Assembly (NCBI GenBank): GCA_938034415.1
Contig: CALHLE010000021.1
Span: forward strand, 1-56,092
Source of the DNA: an uncultured Anaerolineae bacterium
GTDB lineage: Bacteria > Chloroflexota > Anaerolineae > J036 > Brachytrichaceae
DNA: 56,092 bases
Direction: 5' to 3'
In this document: piece by piece, positions 33,383 to 42,387 of the stretch
How positions within the stretch are numbered: position 1 is the stretch's first letter
How the letters are laid out: the number at the start of each line of letters is the position of its first letter
The notes under the pieces: generated by a model
The model's database searches: none
What the model saw: only the letters and a program-made list of their open reading frames with translations
What the model was told of the DNA's origin: nothing
Position numbers and translations under genes: made by a program

Positions 33383-34000
33383 TCAGTGACAGGTGATGAT
33401 CGTCAGCCTCTGGCCGGCGCGGATTGTGCGCGCGTCGGCGATGCCGTTGCGGCGCGCGATAGATGCGATGGTGGTGTTATAGCGCAGGGCGATGCGGAAG
33501 AGGTTCTCACCCGGCTGGACGACGTGAACGACGCGCGCGCCGCAGGACACGCGCGCCCCGCCGCTGCTTCCCCGGCTCGCGCCTGAGCCAGCCGGAGCAG
33601 ACGACGGCGCGCTGCTGCCGTCATCCACATCTCCTTCTACCGGCACTGGCTCAACGTCGCTGGGGAACACCGGCGGGCTGATAGGAGCCGGGATTGCGGT
33701 CGGTTGAGGCGTGGGCTGCGCAGGCGGCGGTTCAGGCTCGGCCGGCGGTTGCGGCTGCGCAGTCTCAAGGAGCGGGGGCGGCTGTGGTTGAGCGGGTTCG
33801 GGCGGCGCCACGGCGGGAACCAGTCGCGATTCGATCAGGACTGCATCGGGCAAGCCCACGCTGGCGGCGAGTGGGTTAAACAGCCGGCCGCTCCTGATGA
33901 GCAACGCGATCAACAGCGCAAGCACGAGCAACAGCAAAACTGCAACGCTTGCGATGATGAAAGTATTCAGCGGCGCTCCGCTTGCCTTTCCTCTGCTCAT
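33383..34000 (-). CDS. LysM-domain membrane protein
   Basis: The 205-residue protein has an N-terminal membrane anchor (about 12-38, LNTFIIASVAVLLLLVLALL), a long Pro/Gln/Glu-rich spacer (about 60-135), a Gly/Ser-rich stretch, and a C-terminal LysM domain (VHVVQPGENLFRIALRYN, with IRAGQRLTI at the end). LysM binds peptidoglycan or chitin-type glycans, so the protein probably tethers the membrane to the wall or sheath. A Cys pair (about C157 and C204) flanks the LysM and may form a disulfide. ATG 34000 is preferred; a GTG at 34015 would add five residues. TACCTT ends 6 bases before ATG 34000, so it may be leaderless. Confidence 0.85.
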   Translation of the reverse strand: MSRGKASGAPLNTFIIASVAVLLLLVLALLIALLIRSGRLFNPLAASVGLPDAVLIESRLVPAVAPPEPAQPQPPPLLETAQPQPPAEPEPPPAQPTPQPTAIPAPISPPVFPSDVEPVPVEGDVDDGSSAPSSAPAGSGASRGSSGGARVSCGARVVHVVQPGENLFRIALRYNTTIASIARRNGIADARTIRAGQRLTIITCH

Positions 34001-34006
34001 GGGGCT

Positions 34007-34012
34007 AAGGTA
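34007..34012 (-). promoter_or_regulatory. Candidate -10 box TACCTT for the LysM gene
   Basis: TACCTT on the minus strand ends 6 bases before ATG 34000. It matches TAnnnT only and overlaps the alternative GTG-start reading. Confidence 0.35.
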
Positions 34013-34044
34013 CACTATGCGGACGGAAATTGCAAAGGATTGTC

Positions 34045-34557
34045 ATGATGCGCAGAGAAGAGTCACCGCGCCAGGAAGTCTTGACATGGGCAGATGTGGA
34101 CGCGCTCATAGACCAACTGCTGCCACAAATGGTCGGGGCGTTTGATTCGTTGGTCATGATCACCCGTGGGGGGATCATACCAGGTGGATTAATCGCCGAG
34201 GCGCTGAACATCAAACATATCTTAACGGCGGCTGTTGAATTTCCGGCCGAAGATGCGCCGCGTTTGCTAGCATGGCCGACCTTCTTACAGTTTCCGGAAG
34301 AAGAGTTGACGCGCGGGCGCCGCGTGCTGGTCGTAGATGATGTCTGGACACACGGCCGTCATATTATGACAGTGCGAGGGCGCGTAGAGGCGAGCGGGGC
34401 GCGAGTCGAAACGGCAGTGTTGCACTATAAGCCGGCGGCATCCCTCTTCCCTCATCACAAGCCGACCTACTTCGCGGCTGTCACGGATGCCTACATCGTT
34501 TACCCCTGGGAGATTGACCGACGCCTGCGTCCCTCGCGCATCACGATGCCCGTCTAG
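34045..34557 (+). CDS. Phosphoribosyltransferase (xanthine/hypoxanthine type)
   Basis: The 170-residue protein has a PRTase type I core. The PRPP-binding loop reads LVVDDVWTHGRHI (usually DDxxxTGxT) and the PPi loop is ITRGGIIPGGL. The tail IVYPWEIDRRL resembles archaeal and bacterial guanine/xanthine PRTases that salvage purines with PRPP. The exact base is not readable. ATG 34045 is chosen; AAGGAT lies just 4 bases upstream, so the ribosome site is poor, and ATG 34048 is possible. It is divergent from the LysM gene. Confidence 0.8.
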   Translation: MMRREESPRQEVLTWADVDALIDQLLPQMVGAFDSLVMITRGGIIPGGLIAEALNIKHILTAAVEFPAEDAPRLLAWPTFLQFPEEELTRGRRVLVVDDVWTHGRHIMTVRGRVEASGARVETAVLHYKPAASLFPHHKPTYFAAVTDAYIVYPWEIDRRLRPSRITMPV

Positions 34558-34639
34558 GCTGAATCCAGCCTGTCGAAAGCGAGTCGCGTTGCTAGGGAAA
34601 GGGAAACTTTGCTTTCGGCCACGGCGTCTCGATTGAATC

Positions 34640-35887
34640 GTGGATCTGAGCAACATTCCGAAAGATACATGTCCGCTGTGCCGGCGCGTCGCCCTGGAGC
34701 GCGCCGGCACGCTCTGGCAGTGCCGCGCGTGCGGGTGCAAGCTGGAGTTCGACCCGCGGACGCGGCGCTCGCGCATTGTGCACTTCCCGGATGAATATGC
34801 GGCCTTCGAGAGCGTCATAGGGCCGGCTTGGCTCAGTCGACGCGAAATGTTCGAGCGAGCCGAAGAAGCGCATCGAGCACAGATCGCGGCGGAGCAGCCC
34901 GCTACATCTCGTTTGCTCGGCTTGGCCGTTGTTGCTGCCTCGGCGTTAATGGCGGCTTTCGTCATCCTGGCAGCGGTTGCGGCGGCGTTCGTCCTCAGTC
35001 CCAGCCTGGCGCGCACGCGCAGGACAATTTCGGCGGCCTATCAGGCGACGCCGACGCCGATAGCCACGCCGGTCTTGACAGCGACCGACAGCCCGGTCAC
35101 GCCAGTTGCGACGGACGCATCAGAATCCCCGTCGCCTCAGCCGATGCAGCCAACCGAAGAGACGACAGAGAATAATGCCGCAGGACCAATAGGCCTCAAT
35201 CCAGAGAATGGCCCATCGGTTCCAACGCCTATGGCTGCGGCAATACCCGAGCCGCCACGGACCGACCTTGTTCCCGAACTACCGCCAGCGCCCGCGCCGG
35301 CGCTGGAATCGCCATTGCCAAGGCCGGAATTGACGCTTCCGCCCACTTTTACGCCGCTGCCACCACCCCAACCCGCGCTGAACACGCCGCAGCCGGCGCC
35401 GGAGATCGCGGCAACGCTTACGCCGCAATCACCTGCGCCTCCCACTCCCACGCCGACATCGCCCACCCCTACGCCGGTTGACTCGGCGCCCCAGCCTACG
35501 CCAACTCCGCTTGAGAGAGGGTCGTTTGTCTTTAGAGGCACAGTGCGCATCCTGTCTATTCAGGCGGTGGGCAGCGGGCCCAATCAGGCCGATGAATACG
35601 TCGAGTTGTACAACGAAGGGGTGCAGCAGGTGGATTTGAGTGGCTGGACGCTGAAAGCCATCCGCCTAGCCGACAACACCGTTATAGGCACCTTTCGATT
35701 CGGCAGCGGCGCGATTATTGCCGCCGGGCAGTTCTGCCGCATTTATACCAATGTGCTTGTTGCGCCTGACAACTGCGGCTTCTCCGGCGGGTTTGCCAGC
35801 GCCGAGCCTATTTGGCCGGATAACGGCGGCGCGCGGGCATCGCTGTTCAATCCAGAGAATATCGAGTACGCCCGCTTTACATATTGA
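34640..35887 (+). CDS. Zinc-ribbon, membrane and lamin-tail domain protein
   Basis: The 415-residue protein has three parts. The N-terminus is a zinc ribbon (CPLC about residues 11-14 and CRAC about 29-32). A membrane segment lies at about 91-118 ([20 protein letters not shown]). Then comes a long Pro/Thr-rich outer region (about 130-290) and a C-terminal lamin-tail domain (about 295-415) with QADEYVELYNEGVQQVDLSGW and WPDNGGARASLFN. Lamin-tail domains in bacteria sit on surface or secreted proteins, often next to nucleases or adhesins. The GTG start 34640 has no competing ATG in frame. Role unknown; an envelope-linked sensor is one option. The stop lies beside the rpoD promoter. Confidence 0.8.
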   Translation: MDLSNIPKDTCPLCRRVALERAGTLWQCRACGCKLEFDPRTRRSRIVHFPDEYAAFESVIGPAWLSRREMFERAEEAHRAQIAAEQPATSRLLGLAVVAASALMAAFVILAAVAAAFVLSPSLARTRRTISAAYQATPTPIATPVLTATDSPVTPVATDASESPSPQPMQPTEETTENNAAGPIGLNPENGPSVPTPMAAAIPEPPRTDLVPELPPAPAPALESPLPRPELTLPPTFTPLPPPQPALNTPQPAPEIAATLTPQSPAPPTPTPTSPTPTPVDSAPQPTPTPLERGSFVFRGTVRILSIQAVGSGPNQADEYVELYNEGVQQVDLSGWTLKAIRLADNTVIGTFRFGSGAIIAAGQFCRIYTNVLVAPDNCGFSGGFASAEPIWPDNGGARASLFNPENIEYARFTY

Positions 35888-35889
35888 AC

Positions 35890-35918
35890 TTGACAATATA
35901 ATGCGGAGTCACTAATAT
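35890..35918 (+). promoter_or_regulatory. rpoD promoter
   Basis: TTGACA (35890-35895) is 17 bases from TAATAT (35913-35918). A perfect TATAAT also lies at 35897-35902, with a weak TTTACA at 35876-35881. One or both may be used; the leader before ATG 36002 would be 75-95 bases. The -35 touches the stop of the upstream gene. Confidence 0.65.
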
Positions 35919-36001
35919 CTGCGTAATTGGCGGCCCTTCACAGGCCAATTTGCGCGGGTTTTAACGCGCGTCTCATTAGGGGTGTGTATAACACTAAGTC
36001 A

Positions 36002-37384
36002 ATGGCTACGAAGAAATCCGCGAAAGCCCTAAAGACTGTCCGCAAGCCGGCGACCAAGCCGACCAAGCGTCAGTCCAAGCGGGTGGCGCAGGCTGCTCAC
36101 TCGCCGGTGAGCGCCGTACCAAACGCGGCCATTGAATCGCCCACTGCGCCTGTTCCAGTCGTTCAGACCGACGCGGTCTCTCCGACGGCTGCCTCAATCG
36201 AGGAGATCACCGTAGAAGAGTTGAGCGGCGAAGAGCAGTTGATAAACCTCGGCCGGGAGAAAGGGTATGTGACATACGAGGACATCCTCAACCTCTTCCC
36301 CGATGCTGAGAAGCACCTGGATCAACTCGAAGACCTGTTCGCTGCGCTGTCCGATGCCGGCATCAACGTAGTCGCCAGCGAGGACGAGGCTGCCGACCAA
36401 ATCGTGGATGACGAGGACGACGAAGAGGACGAGTTCAACGACCGGACCAACGAAAACTTGCTCGAGGCGATCGAAGCAGACGACACGGTGGGCCTGTATC
36501 TGAAAGAGATCGGCCGCGTGGCGCTGCTCACAGCACCGCAGGAAGTGGACCTCGCCCAGCGCATGGAGCGCGGCCGCGAAGCCCGTGAGCGGCTCCAGTC
36601 TGACCCGAACCTGACGCCGGAAGATCGCGAGCGTCTGGAGATGCTGGTCGAAGACGGCATGGCCGCGCGTGAGCATCTCATCAACGCTAACTCGCGGCTG
36701 GTTATTAGCGTGGCGAAGAAGTACATCGGCCGCGGCGTGCCGTTCCTGGATTTGATCCAGGAGGGCAACATTGGCCTGATCCGGGCGGCCAAGAAGTTTG
36801 ACTGGCGTCGCGGTCATAAGTTCAGCACGTATGCCACCTGGTGGATTCGCCAGGCCGTCACGCGCGCGATTGCCGATCAAGGCCGCACTATTCGCGTGCC
36901 GGTGCACATGGGCGACCAGATCAATCGCCTGCTGCGCGCCAGTCACCAGTTGACGCAGGAGCTTGGCCGCGACCCCACGGTGGCCGAGTTGGCCGAAGCG
37001 TTGAACGTGACCGTGCGCAAGGCCGAGCAGATGATCCAAGTCGCGCGCCGTCCAATCAGCCTGGAGACGCCAACTGATGACGAGGAAGAGAGTGTGCTCG
37101 GCGATTTCATCCCGGACGAGGACAGCCCGGCGCCGGTCGAGATAGTGACGAATCAGATGCTGCGCGAGCAACTGGCCGACATCCTCGACACGCTGCCGCC
37201 GCGCGAAGTGCGCATCTTGCAGTTGCGCTACGGCCTGCTTGACGGCGAGACGTACACGCTCGAAGAAGTGGGCCGCAAGCTCGGCGTGACGCGCGAGCGC
37301 GTCCGGCAAATCGAGGCCCAGGCGCTTAGCCGGCTGCGGTTGCCGGCGCATGCCCGCAAGTTGCGCGACTTCCTGAAAGAATAG
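36002..37384 (+). CDS. rpoD: RNA polymerase primary sigma factor
   Basis: The 460-residue protein is a group 1 sigma-70 factor. After a Lys/Ala/Pro-rich basic N-terminus (1-65) comes a 1.1-like segment ([20 protein letters not shown]) and an acidic run (about 130-155). Region 1.2 is [21 protein letters not shown] shortened. Regions 2.1-2.4 contain NLRL-like [18 protein letters not shown] and [17 protein letters not shown], which reads the -10 box. Region 3 is [17 protein letters not shown]. Region 4 has [20 protein letters not shown] and the helix-turn-helix [20 protein letters not shown] that reads the -35. ATG 36002 fits the MATKKSAK start. A terminator lies 11 bases downstream. Confidence 0.97.
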   Translation: MATKKSAKALKTVRKPATKPTKRQSKRVAQAAHSPVSAVPNAAIESPTAPVPVVQTDAVSPTAASIEEITVEELSGEEQLINLGREKGYVTYEDILNLFPDAEKHLDQLEDLFAALSDAGINVVASEDEAADQIVDDEDDEEDEFNDRTNENLLEAIEADDTVGLYLKEIGRVALLTAPQEVDLAQRMERGREARERLQSDPNLTPEDRERLEMLVEDGMAAREHLINANSRLVISVAKKYIGRGVPFLDLIQEGNIGLIRAAKKFDWRRGHKFSTYATWWIRQAVTRAIADQGRTIRVPVHMGDQINRLLRASHQLTQELGRDPTVAELAEALNVTVRKAEQMIQVARRPISLETPTDDEEESVLGDFIPDEDSPAPVEIVTNQMLREQLADILDTLPPREVRILQLRYGLLDGETYTLEEVGRKLGVTRERVRQIEAQALSRLRLPAHARKLRDFLKE

Positions 37385-37395
37385 TCGCTCACCAT

Positions 37396-37426
37396 GCCCG
37401 ATCCTGTGTGATCGGGCCTTTCTTTT
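37396..37426 (+). terminator. Terminator of rpoD
   Basis: GCCCGATC (37396-37403) pairs perfectly with GATCGGGC (37410-37417) around a 6-base loop, followed by CTTTCTTTT. It is the clearest Rho-independent terminator in the window. Confidence 0.9.
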
Positions 37427-37711
37427 GCCCCACAGCCCTTGCGGATTTCATGGCCGTGCGGCGCAAACTGACCCCGCTGCCGTTCACATGCGTCAAACCA
37501 TCCGACCGCTTCCGGACGCCGCGCATTGAGACCAATCGCGCGGCAACCCTGCCGGCGGAGTGTGCGATGTGCGAGGCCACCGGCCGCATCGCCGCCATCG
37601 AGCTACAGACAAACGATTGTTACTCGATGTGATGCGTTGGCTGGCGCGCAAAGTATGCGCTTGCGGTCCATCCAATTGCCAAATCCGAATCGCTCAGGCG
37701 CCGGAAGCGTT
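37427..37711. other. rpoD-clpX intergenic stretch
   Basis: About 285 bases lie between the rpoD terminator and the clpX promoter. A 60-codon frame starts at ATG 37450 and ends at 37632 on the plus strand, with ECAMC and TC cysteine pairs, but it has no ribosome site and no -10 box close to it. I see no strong case for a gene. It could be a small zinc-binding protein. Confidence 0.3.
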
Positions 37712-37717
37712 TATACT
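37712..37717 (+). promoter_or_regulatory. -10 box TATACT, near-leaderless clpX
   Basis: TATACT ends 9 bases before ATG 37727, so the leader would be 2-3 bases. No -35 is clear. Confidence 0.55.
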
Positions 37718-37726
37718 TGCGAAGCG

Positions 37727-39022
37727 ATGCCCAAGCCTGGCTCGTCCATCAATCACTGCTCGTTCTGCGGCAAGAGCGAGCTGCACGTCAACCGGCTGAT
37801 CGCCGGTCCGCGCAACGTGTTCATTTGCGATGAGTGCGTGCAGATGTGCCAGGACATCCTGGATGGTGAGCGGCGGGCGGCGCGCGAAAACCGAACGACG
37901 CCGGCGGGCAGCGCGCACCTCGCTTCGCTGGCGCCGCGCATGATCTACAAACATCTCAATGAGTATGTGGTAGGTCAAGAGCGGGCCAAACGCGCACTTG
38001 CCGTTGCGGTCTATAACCACTACAAGCGCATTGAGAACAAAGCGCGTTTCGCCGATGTCGAGGTCGGCAAGAGCAACGTGCTGCTCATCGGGCCCACCGG
38101 CAGCGGCAAGACCTATCTGGCCCAAACGCTGGCCAAGCTGCTGGATGTGCCGTTTTGCATTGCCGACGCGACGGCCCTCACCGAAGCCGGCTATGTGGGC
38201 GAAGATGTGGAGACCATCCTAGTCCGCCTGATCCAGGCCGCCGATGGCGACGTGCGCCGCGCCCAGCGCGGCATCGTCTACATTGACGAACTTGATAAGA
38301 TCGCCCGCAAGTCTGCCGACAACCCCAGCATCACCCGCGACGTGTCCGGCGAAGGCGTGCAGCAAGCCCTCCTGAAGATCATCGAAGGCAGCATCGTCTA
38401 TGTGCCGCCGGACGGCGGTCGCAAGCATCCGCAGGCCGAGATGCTGCAGATAGACACGAGCGACATTCTGTTCATTTGCGGCGGCACATTTGAGGGCCTG
38501 ACGCAGGTGATCGGCGAACGCATTGGCGCGAGGCGGCGCATCGGCCTGCCCACCTACACTTCCGGCGCGCCCAAGGTCCGCCGCAACGAAGAACTATTGC
38601 ATCATGTAAACCAGGACGACCTCACGCGATATGGGTTCATCCCCGAACTCGTCGGGCGCTTACCGGTGCTGGTCACGCTCGACGCGCTCGACCGTCAGGG
38701 ATTGATTGAGGTGCTGACCCGCCCGCGGAACGCGATCATCAAGCAGTATCAGCGGTTGCTCAGCCTGGACGGCGTAGAGCTGATCTTCACCAGCGAGGCG
38801 TTGAACGCCGTAGCCGACGAGGCGATCCAGAGCGGCAGCGGCGCGCGCGCCCTGCGCGCGATCATCGAGCGCGTCTTGCTCGACGTCATGTATGAGGTCC
38901 CGTCACGGCGCGACGTGCGGCGCGTCGTGGTAGATGCCACGGCGGTTCGTGACCAGGCCACGCCCAAGCTCTACGATCAAAATGGGCGCTTGATCGGCGG
39001 CGAGCTGGACAAAGCCGCCTAG
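37727..39022 (+). CDS. clpX: ATP-dependent protease ATPase subunit ClpX
   Basis: The 431-residue AAA+ unfoldase has the N-terminal four-cysteine zinc domain (CSFCGK and [10 protein letters not shown]), Walker A GPTGSGKT, Walker [10 protein letters not shown], and the [11 protein letters not shown] pore loop. Sensor and arginine-finger regions ([11 protein letters not shown]) and the C-terminal [11 protein letters not shown] block are present. The loop that contacts ClpP is usually IGF; the matching place here reads [11 protein letters not shown], so the third residue is Leu as in ClpA. ATG 37727 is set by the family start and the -10 box. No clpP is adjacent in this window. Confidence 0.95.
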   Translation: MPKPGSSINHCSFCGKSELHVNRLIAGPRNVFICDECVQMCQDILDGERRAARENRTTPAGSAHLASLAPRMIYKHLNEYVVGQERAKRALAVAVYNHYKRIENKARFADVEVGKSNVLLIGPTGSGKTYLAQTLAKLLDVPFCIADATALTEAGYVGEDVETILVRLIQAADGDVRRAQRGIVYIDELDKIARKSADNPSITRDVSGEGVQQALLKIIEGSIVYVPPDGGRKHPQAEMLQIDTSDILFICGGTFEGLTQVIGERIGARRRIGLPTYTSGAPKVRRNEELLHHVNQDDLTRYGFIPELVGRLPVLVTLDALDRQGLIEVLTRPRNAIIKQYQRLLSLDGVELIFTSEALNAVADEAIQSGSGARALRAIIERVLLDVMYEVPSRRDVRRVVVDATAVRDQATPKLYDQNGRLIGGELDKAA

Positions 39023-39053
39023 CTGCGCGGATAGTGCGCCTCCCCCTTGCGCT

Positions 39054-40559
39054 ATGGCTTCTCCCTCGCTGCCCGGCTCGCACGCGCATCCCCTGCCGCT
39101 GATCGCGATTTGTGCGCTGGCCGGCTTAATCGGCGGCGTGTTGGCGGCCCTGATCAACCCACTCGCGCTGATCGGCCTCGTTGTAGCCGTGCCGTTAGGT
39201 CTCTGGCTGATCGGCAGCGTTCCGCGCGCTTTATTTGCGCTAGTGGTGGTGATCGGGATATTGCCCCGCTTCGCGCTGCCCGCGCGGCTGGGCTTTACGC
39301 CGACCTTTCTCGACCTGGCGCTGGTGGGGTTAGCCATCGCGTGGGCGCTGCATCAGCTCGGCGTTCGGCGCGATTTGCCGCTGCGCCGGACGCCGATCGG
39401 CGCGCCGGTGCTTTTGCTGGCGCTGATCGCGTTGGCCACCTTCATCGTCGGCTTGCCGAACGGCGCGCTCACGCCGCTTGTGCTGCGACGTTTCGCCGAG
39501 CTGGTGCTCAGCCTGCTCATGTCGCTGCTCATCGTCGCCGCATTGCCCGATCTCTCGGCTCAAGAGCAGCTCGTTCGCTGGATGCTGCTGATCGGCGCGC
39601 TCTCGGCGGCGATCGGCATTGTGTTGTATGTCATCCCGGATGACCTGGCCATCCGCGCGTTGTCGGCGCTGCGGCCATTCGGTTATCCTACCGGCCCCGG
39701 CGTGCTGCGTTTCATCCGTGACGATCCGGCCTTGATGCAACGCGCGACCGGGCTTTGGATTGACCCGAATGCTTTCGGCGGCTATCTGTCGGTCACAGGG
39801 GCTTTGGGGCTGCCGCAGCTCTTTTCGCCCAGGCCAGTGGCGCGTCGCGGGCTGGTCGGTTTGTGTCTGCTGCTCATCGGCAGCGCGCTTGTGCTCACGG
39901 TGTCGCGCGGCGCGATGCTCGGCTTCGCCCTAGTCGTCGGGCTGATGGGCGCGCTGCGCTACCGGCGATTGTTGATCTTGATGGCGATCGTGTTGACGCT
40001 GGCACTCGTGTTGCCGCAGACGCGCGAATTGGTGCAACACTTTGCGGAGGGATTCCAGGGACGCGATCTGGCAACCCAGATGCGGTTCGGCGAGTACAAG
40101 GATGCGCTGCGGTTGATCGAGCGTTATCCGGCGCTCGGCGTCGGCTTCGTGGGTACGCCGGACGTAGATCTCTACATCGGTGTTTCCTCGATGTATTTGT
40201 TGATGGCGCAGCAGATGGGACTGCTCGGGGTTGCGATTTTTGCGAGCGTGATCGTCGCCCTGTTTGCAAGCGCCGCCCGCACCTGGCCGGCGGTTGCCCG
40301 CGATTCGCGCGCTGCGGCAGTGTTTCTGGGGGCGCATGGCTCAGTGGTTGGCGCGCTGTTCAGCGGCATTTTCGACCATTACTTCTTCAACATAGACTTT
40401 CACAACTCGGTCACGTTGTTCTGGATGATGATCGCACTGGCTACGAGCAGCCAGTTTTTGAAGAAGGGGGAGACCGTCGTGAGGCGCCCTGATTCATTCG
40501 GGCTTGCAATCCCGCATCCGGCAGGGTCGAGCGATCAGGCTATTGGGTATCGCGCATGA
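39054..40559 (+). CDS. O-antigen ligase/polymerase-like membrane protein
   Basis: The 501-residue protein has about ten to twelve membrane helices and belongs to the Wzy/WaaL-type O-antigen ligase superfamily. The large outer loop and its signature lie in GRDLATQMRFGEYKDALRLI followed by YPALGVGF, and LTVSRGAMLGFALVVGL marks the preceding helix. Such proteins join lipid-linked glycans into polysaccharide. The final cytoplasmic tail of about 40 residues is hydrophilic. It starts 31 bases after clpX on the same strand. Other glycan genes, a GT2 at 41617 and a GT39 at 44921, are near but on separate units. Confidence 0.82.
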   Translation: MASPSLPGSHAHPLPLIAICALAGLIGGVLAALINPLALIGLVVAVPLGLWLIGSVPRALFALVVVIGILPRFALPARLGFTPTFLDLALVGLAIAWALHQLGVRRDLPLRRTPIGAPVLLLALIALATFIVGLPNGALTPLVLRRFAELVLSLLMSLLIVAALPDLSAQEQLVRWMLLIGALSAAIGIVLYVIPDDLAIRALSALRPFGYPTGPGVLRFIRDDPALMQRATGLWIDPNAFGGYLSVTGALGLPQLFSPRPVARRGLVGLCLLLIGSALVLTVSRGAMLGFALVVGLMGALRYRRLLILMAIVLTLALVLPQTRELVQHFAEGFQGRDLATQMRFGEYKDALRLIERYPALGVGFVGTPDVDLYIGVSSMYLLMAQQMGLLGVAIFASVIVALFASAARTWPAVARDSRAAAVFLGAHGSVVGALFSGIFDHYFFNIDFHNSVTLFWMMIALATSSQFLKKGETVVRRPDSFGLAIPHPAGSSDQAIGYRA

Positions 40560-40632
40560 GCCGGCGCGCGGTTATACTTCTAGCGGCCATACGCGCATTG
40601 GTTGATAGGTGGCCTTAGTTAGGCTTACTGTC

Positions 40633-40683
40633 GCTTGCGGCGGGGCGGAGACGCCTCCCCCTCGCCTTCGTTCCGCCGCAAGC
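40633..40683. other. Long GC-rich stem between convergent genes
   Basis: GCTTGCGGCGG (40633-40643) pairs perfectly with CCGCCGCAAGC (40673-40683). The 29-base loop holds an inner stem GGCG/CGCC closed by GAGA, a GNRA-type tetraloop. TATACT at 40573-40578 could drive a plus-strand transcript through it. It lies between convergent stops (40559 and 40718), so a two-way terminator, a repeat copy or a small RNA are all open. Confidence 0.45.
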
Positions 40684-40717
40684 CCCCTCAAAAGCCCAGG
40701 CGAAACGCGCAGCGCGA

Positions 40718-41620
40718 TTAGTTTTGCGCGCCTAGAAACCGAAGCGTTTGCTCCAGCGTAGGCGCGCCGGCTTGCCCGCCGGTGCGCGTCGCTTTCAATG
40801 CTGCCGCAGCCGAAGCCAGGCGGATGCGTTCCGCGGCCGGCATCCCCTTCGCCAGCGCTGCGCAGTATGCGCCATGAAACACGTCGCCACAGCCGGTCGT
40901 GTCCACGGCTCGGACGGAGAAGGCGGGCTGATAGCTCACGGCTTGGCCGTCATCGCTGAAGAAGCAGCCGTCTTCTCCACAGGTCACGGCCACCAGCGCG
41001 CGCCCGGGCGCCCATAGTCGGTGGACGCCTTCCTCCGGCGAATGAGCGCCGGTCAGCGCGCGCGCGAAATCCCAACTCATCACAACGTGATCCACCAGTG
41101 CGAGCAGCTCGCGGCAGCCCGGCAAGTCGCGCTCCACGTCGGAGACGACGGGGATGCCGGACTCGCGCGCGATGCGCGCTGCGCGGATCATGCCCTCGAT
41201 GCCGACGTGGTCCACGAACAGCACGCGCGCGTTGCGGATCACCGGTTCTGGGGGCAGGGTGGGGTGCGCGCCGCACTGCGCCGGGTGTTCCGGGAAGACG
41301 TTGCGCGTGCCGCGGTCGGTCCCGACGATGATAGTGGAGCGGATCGGGCCGGCGTCGTCGCGCACGATCAGGTGCGACAGGTCAACGCCCTCGCGCCGCA
41401 GCGTCTCTGCGACGAACTGCGAGGCGTCATCTCGACCGAGCATGCCGGCGTAGGCGCAGCGCGCCCCCAGCCGCGACGCCGCCACCAGCGCCGTAGCCGT
41501 CAGGCCGCCGCACTGGCGCTCGCTGCGCTGAACGTACGATTTGACGTTGGGCGGTGGATAGCTGGGCACGTAGATCAAGTGATCTACTGCGGTTGCGCCC
41601 AAGCCGAGGATGTCCATCAT
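40718..41620 (-). CDS. PfkB-family carbohydrate kinase
   Basis: The 300-residue product is a ribokinase/PfkB-like sugar or nucleoside kinase. The substrate glycine motif is in QCGGLTATALVAASRLGA, and the ATP/anion-hole motif DTTGCGDVFHGAYCAAL holds the catalytic Asp (GAGD type, with Cys replacing Ala). Substrate is not readable; ribose, fructose, adenosine and sulfofructose kinases share this fold. ATG 41620 overlaps the TGA of the glycosyltransferase gene by ATGA, so the two are translationally coupled. An ATG at 41617 is also in frame. Confidence 0.87.
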   Translation of the reverse strand: MMDILGLGATAVDHLIYVPSYPPPNVKSYVQRSERQCGGLTATALVAASRLGARCAYAGMLGRDDASQFVAETLRREGVDLSHLIVRDDAGPIRSTIIVGTDRGTRNVFPEHPAQCGAHPTLPPEPVIRNARVLFVDHVGIEGMIRAARIARESGIPVVSDVERDLPGCRELLALVDHVVMSWDFARALTGAHSPEEGVHRLWAPGRALVAVTCGEDGCFFSDDGQAVSYQPAFSVRAVDTTGCGDVFHGAYCAALAKGMPAAERIRLASAAAALKATRTGGQAGAPTLEQTLRFLGAQN

Positions 41621-42387
41621 GTGATTCGCGGGTCTTGATACGCCCCGCGCAGGTCTGCTGCGCGAATCTCGAGCAACTCGCGCACGCCGCGCAAGCTGTC
41701 CCTCAGCAGGTTCACGCGCCGCGAGTGGCGGTAGTCCCATTCCACCGGCACTTCCTTGACGCGGTAGCCGAGCCGCTGGGCCACAAAGAGCACCTCCACG
41801 TCAAAGCCGGCCGTGACCGTTGCGCCATGCACCTCGGCGTGTTTGGTGAAGTTGTAGAGATGCAAGTGATCCAGAATGGGGCCGATCGCGCTGCCGCGAA
41901 AGGACTTGAAGCCACACTGCGTATCGGTAACGTCCTTGAAGCCGAGTATCAGGTTGCGCAGCAGGATCTGGCTGCGCGACATGAATTTGCGCCACAGCGG
42001 CGCGTTGCGCCGGTAGGTGCCCCGCGAACCGACGACGACGTCGTAGCCGCGCTCGTACCACGGCAGCAGCTTGGCCGTCTCCTGTATCGGCGTGGCCTGA
42101 TCCATGTCGGTGAACAGCACGATCTGGCCGGTCGCGGCGCGCAGGCCGGTCGTCACGGTGAAGGCTTTGCCGCGGTGCGGATTGCGGATCAGGCGGGTGT
42201 TGCGGCGCTGGGCGACAAAATCCTCAGCCAGCGCTGCCGTCTCGTCGGTGCTGCCGTCGTCAACCACGATGATCTCATACGGATAGGACTGGGCGCATAG
42301 GTAATCGTGCACAGCGGTCAGCGATCCAGAACGGATGTTGGCAGCCTCGTTGTAGGCGGGGATCACGACAGACAGATATGGGTTCAT
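41617..42387 (-). CDS. Family 2 glycosyltransferase, dolichyl-phosphate-mannose-synthase type
   Basis: The 256-residue GT2 has LSVVIPAYNEAANI at the N-terminus, the VVDDGSTDET nucleotide block, FTDMDQATP as the metal-binding DxD, and the acceptor block TDTQCGFKSFRG. The pattern fits polyprenyl-phosphate glycosyltransferases that make Dol-P-Man-like donors. No C-terminal membrane helices are visible, so it would act at the inner membrane face. Its product could serve the GT39-like enzyme at 44921, which uses such lipid donors. ATG 42387 is preferred over 42396. It is coupled to the PfkB gene by an ATGA overlap. Confidence 0.88.
   Translation of the reverse strand: MNPYLSVVIPAYNEAANIRSGSLTAVHDYLCAQSYPYEIIVVDDGSTDETAALAEDFVAQRRNTRLIRNPHRGKAFTVTTGLRAATGQIVLFTDMDQATPIQETAKLLPWYERGYDVVVGSRGTYRRNAPLWRKFMSRSQILLRNLILGFKDVTDTQCGFKSFRGSAIGPILDHLHLYNFTKHAEVHGATVTAGFDVEVLFVAQRLGYRVKEVPVEWDYRHSRRVNLLRDSLRGVRELLEIRAADLRGAYQDPRIT

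Noticed and set aside
33361-33384. GAGCCGG/CCGGCTC stem as a terminator between DUF3048 and LysM genes
   Set aside because: Only 7 bp with a 10-base loop, no T-run, and it runs into the LysM stop codon; too weak to call.
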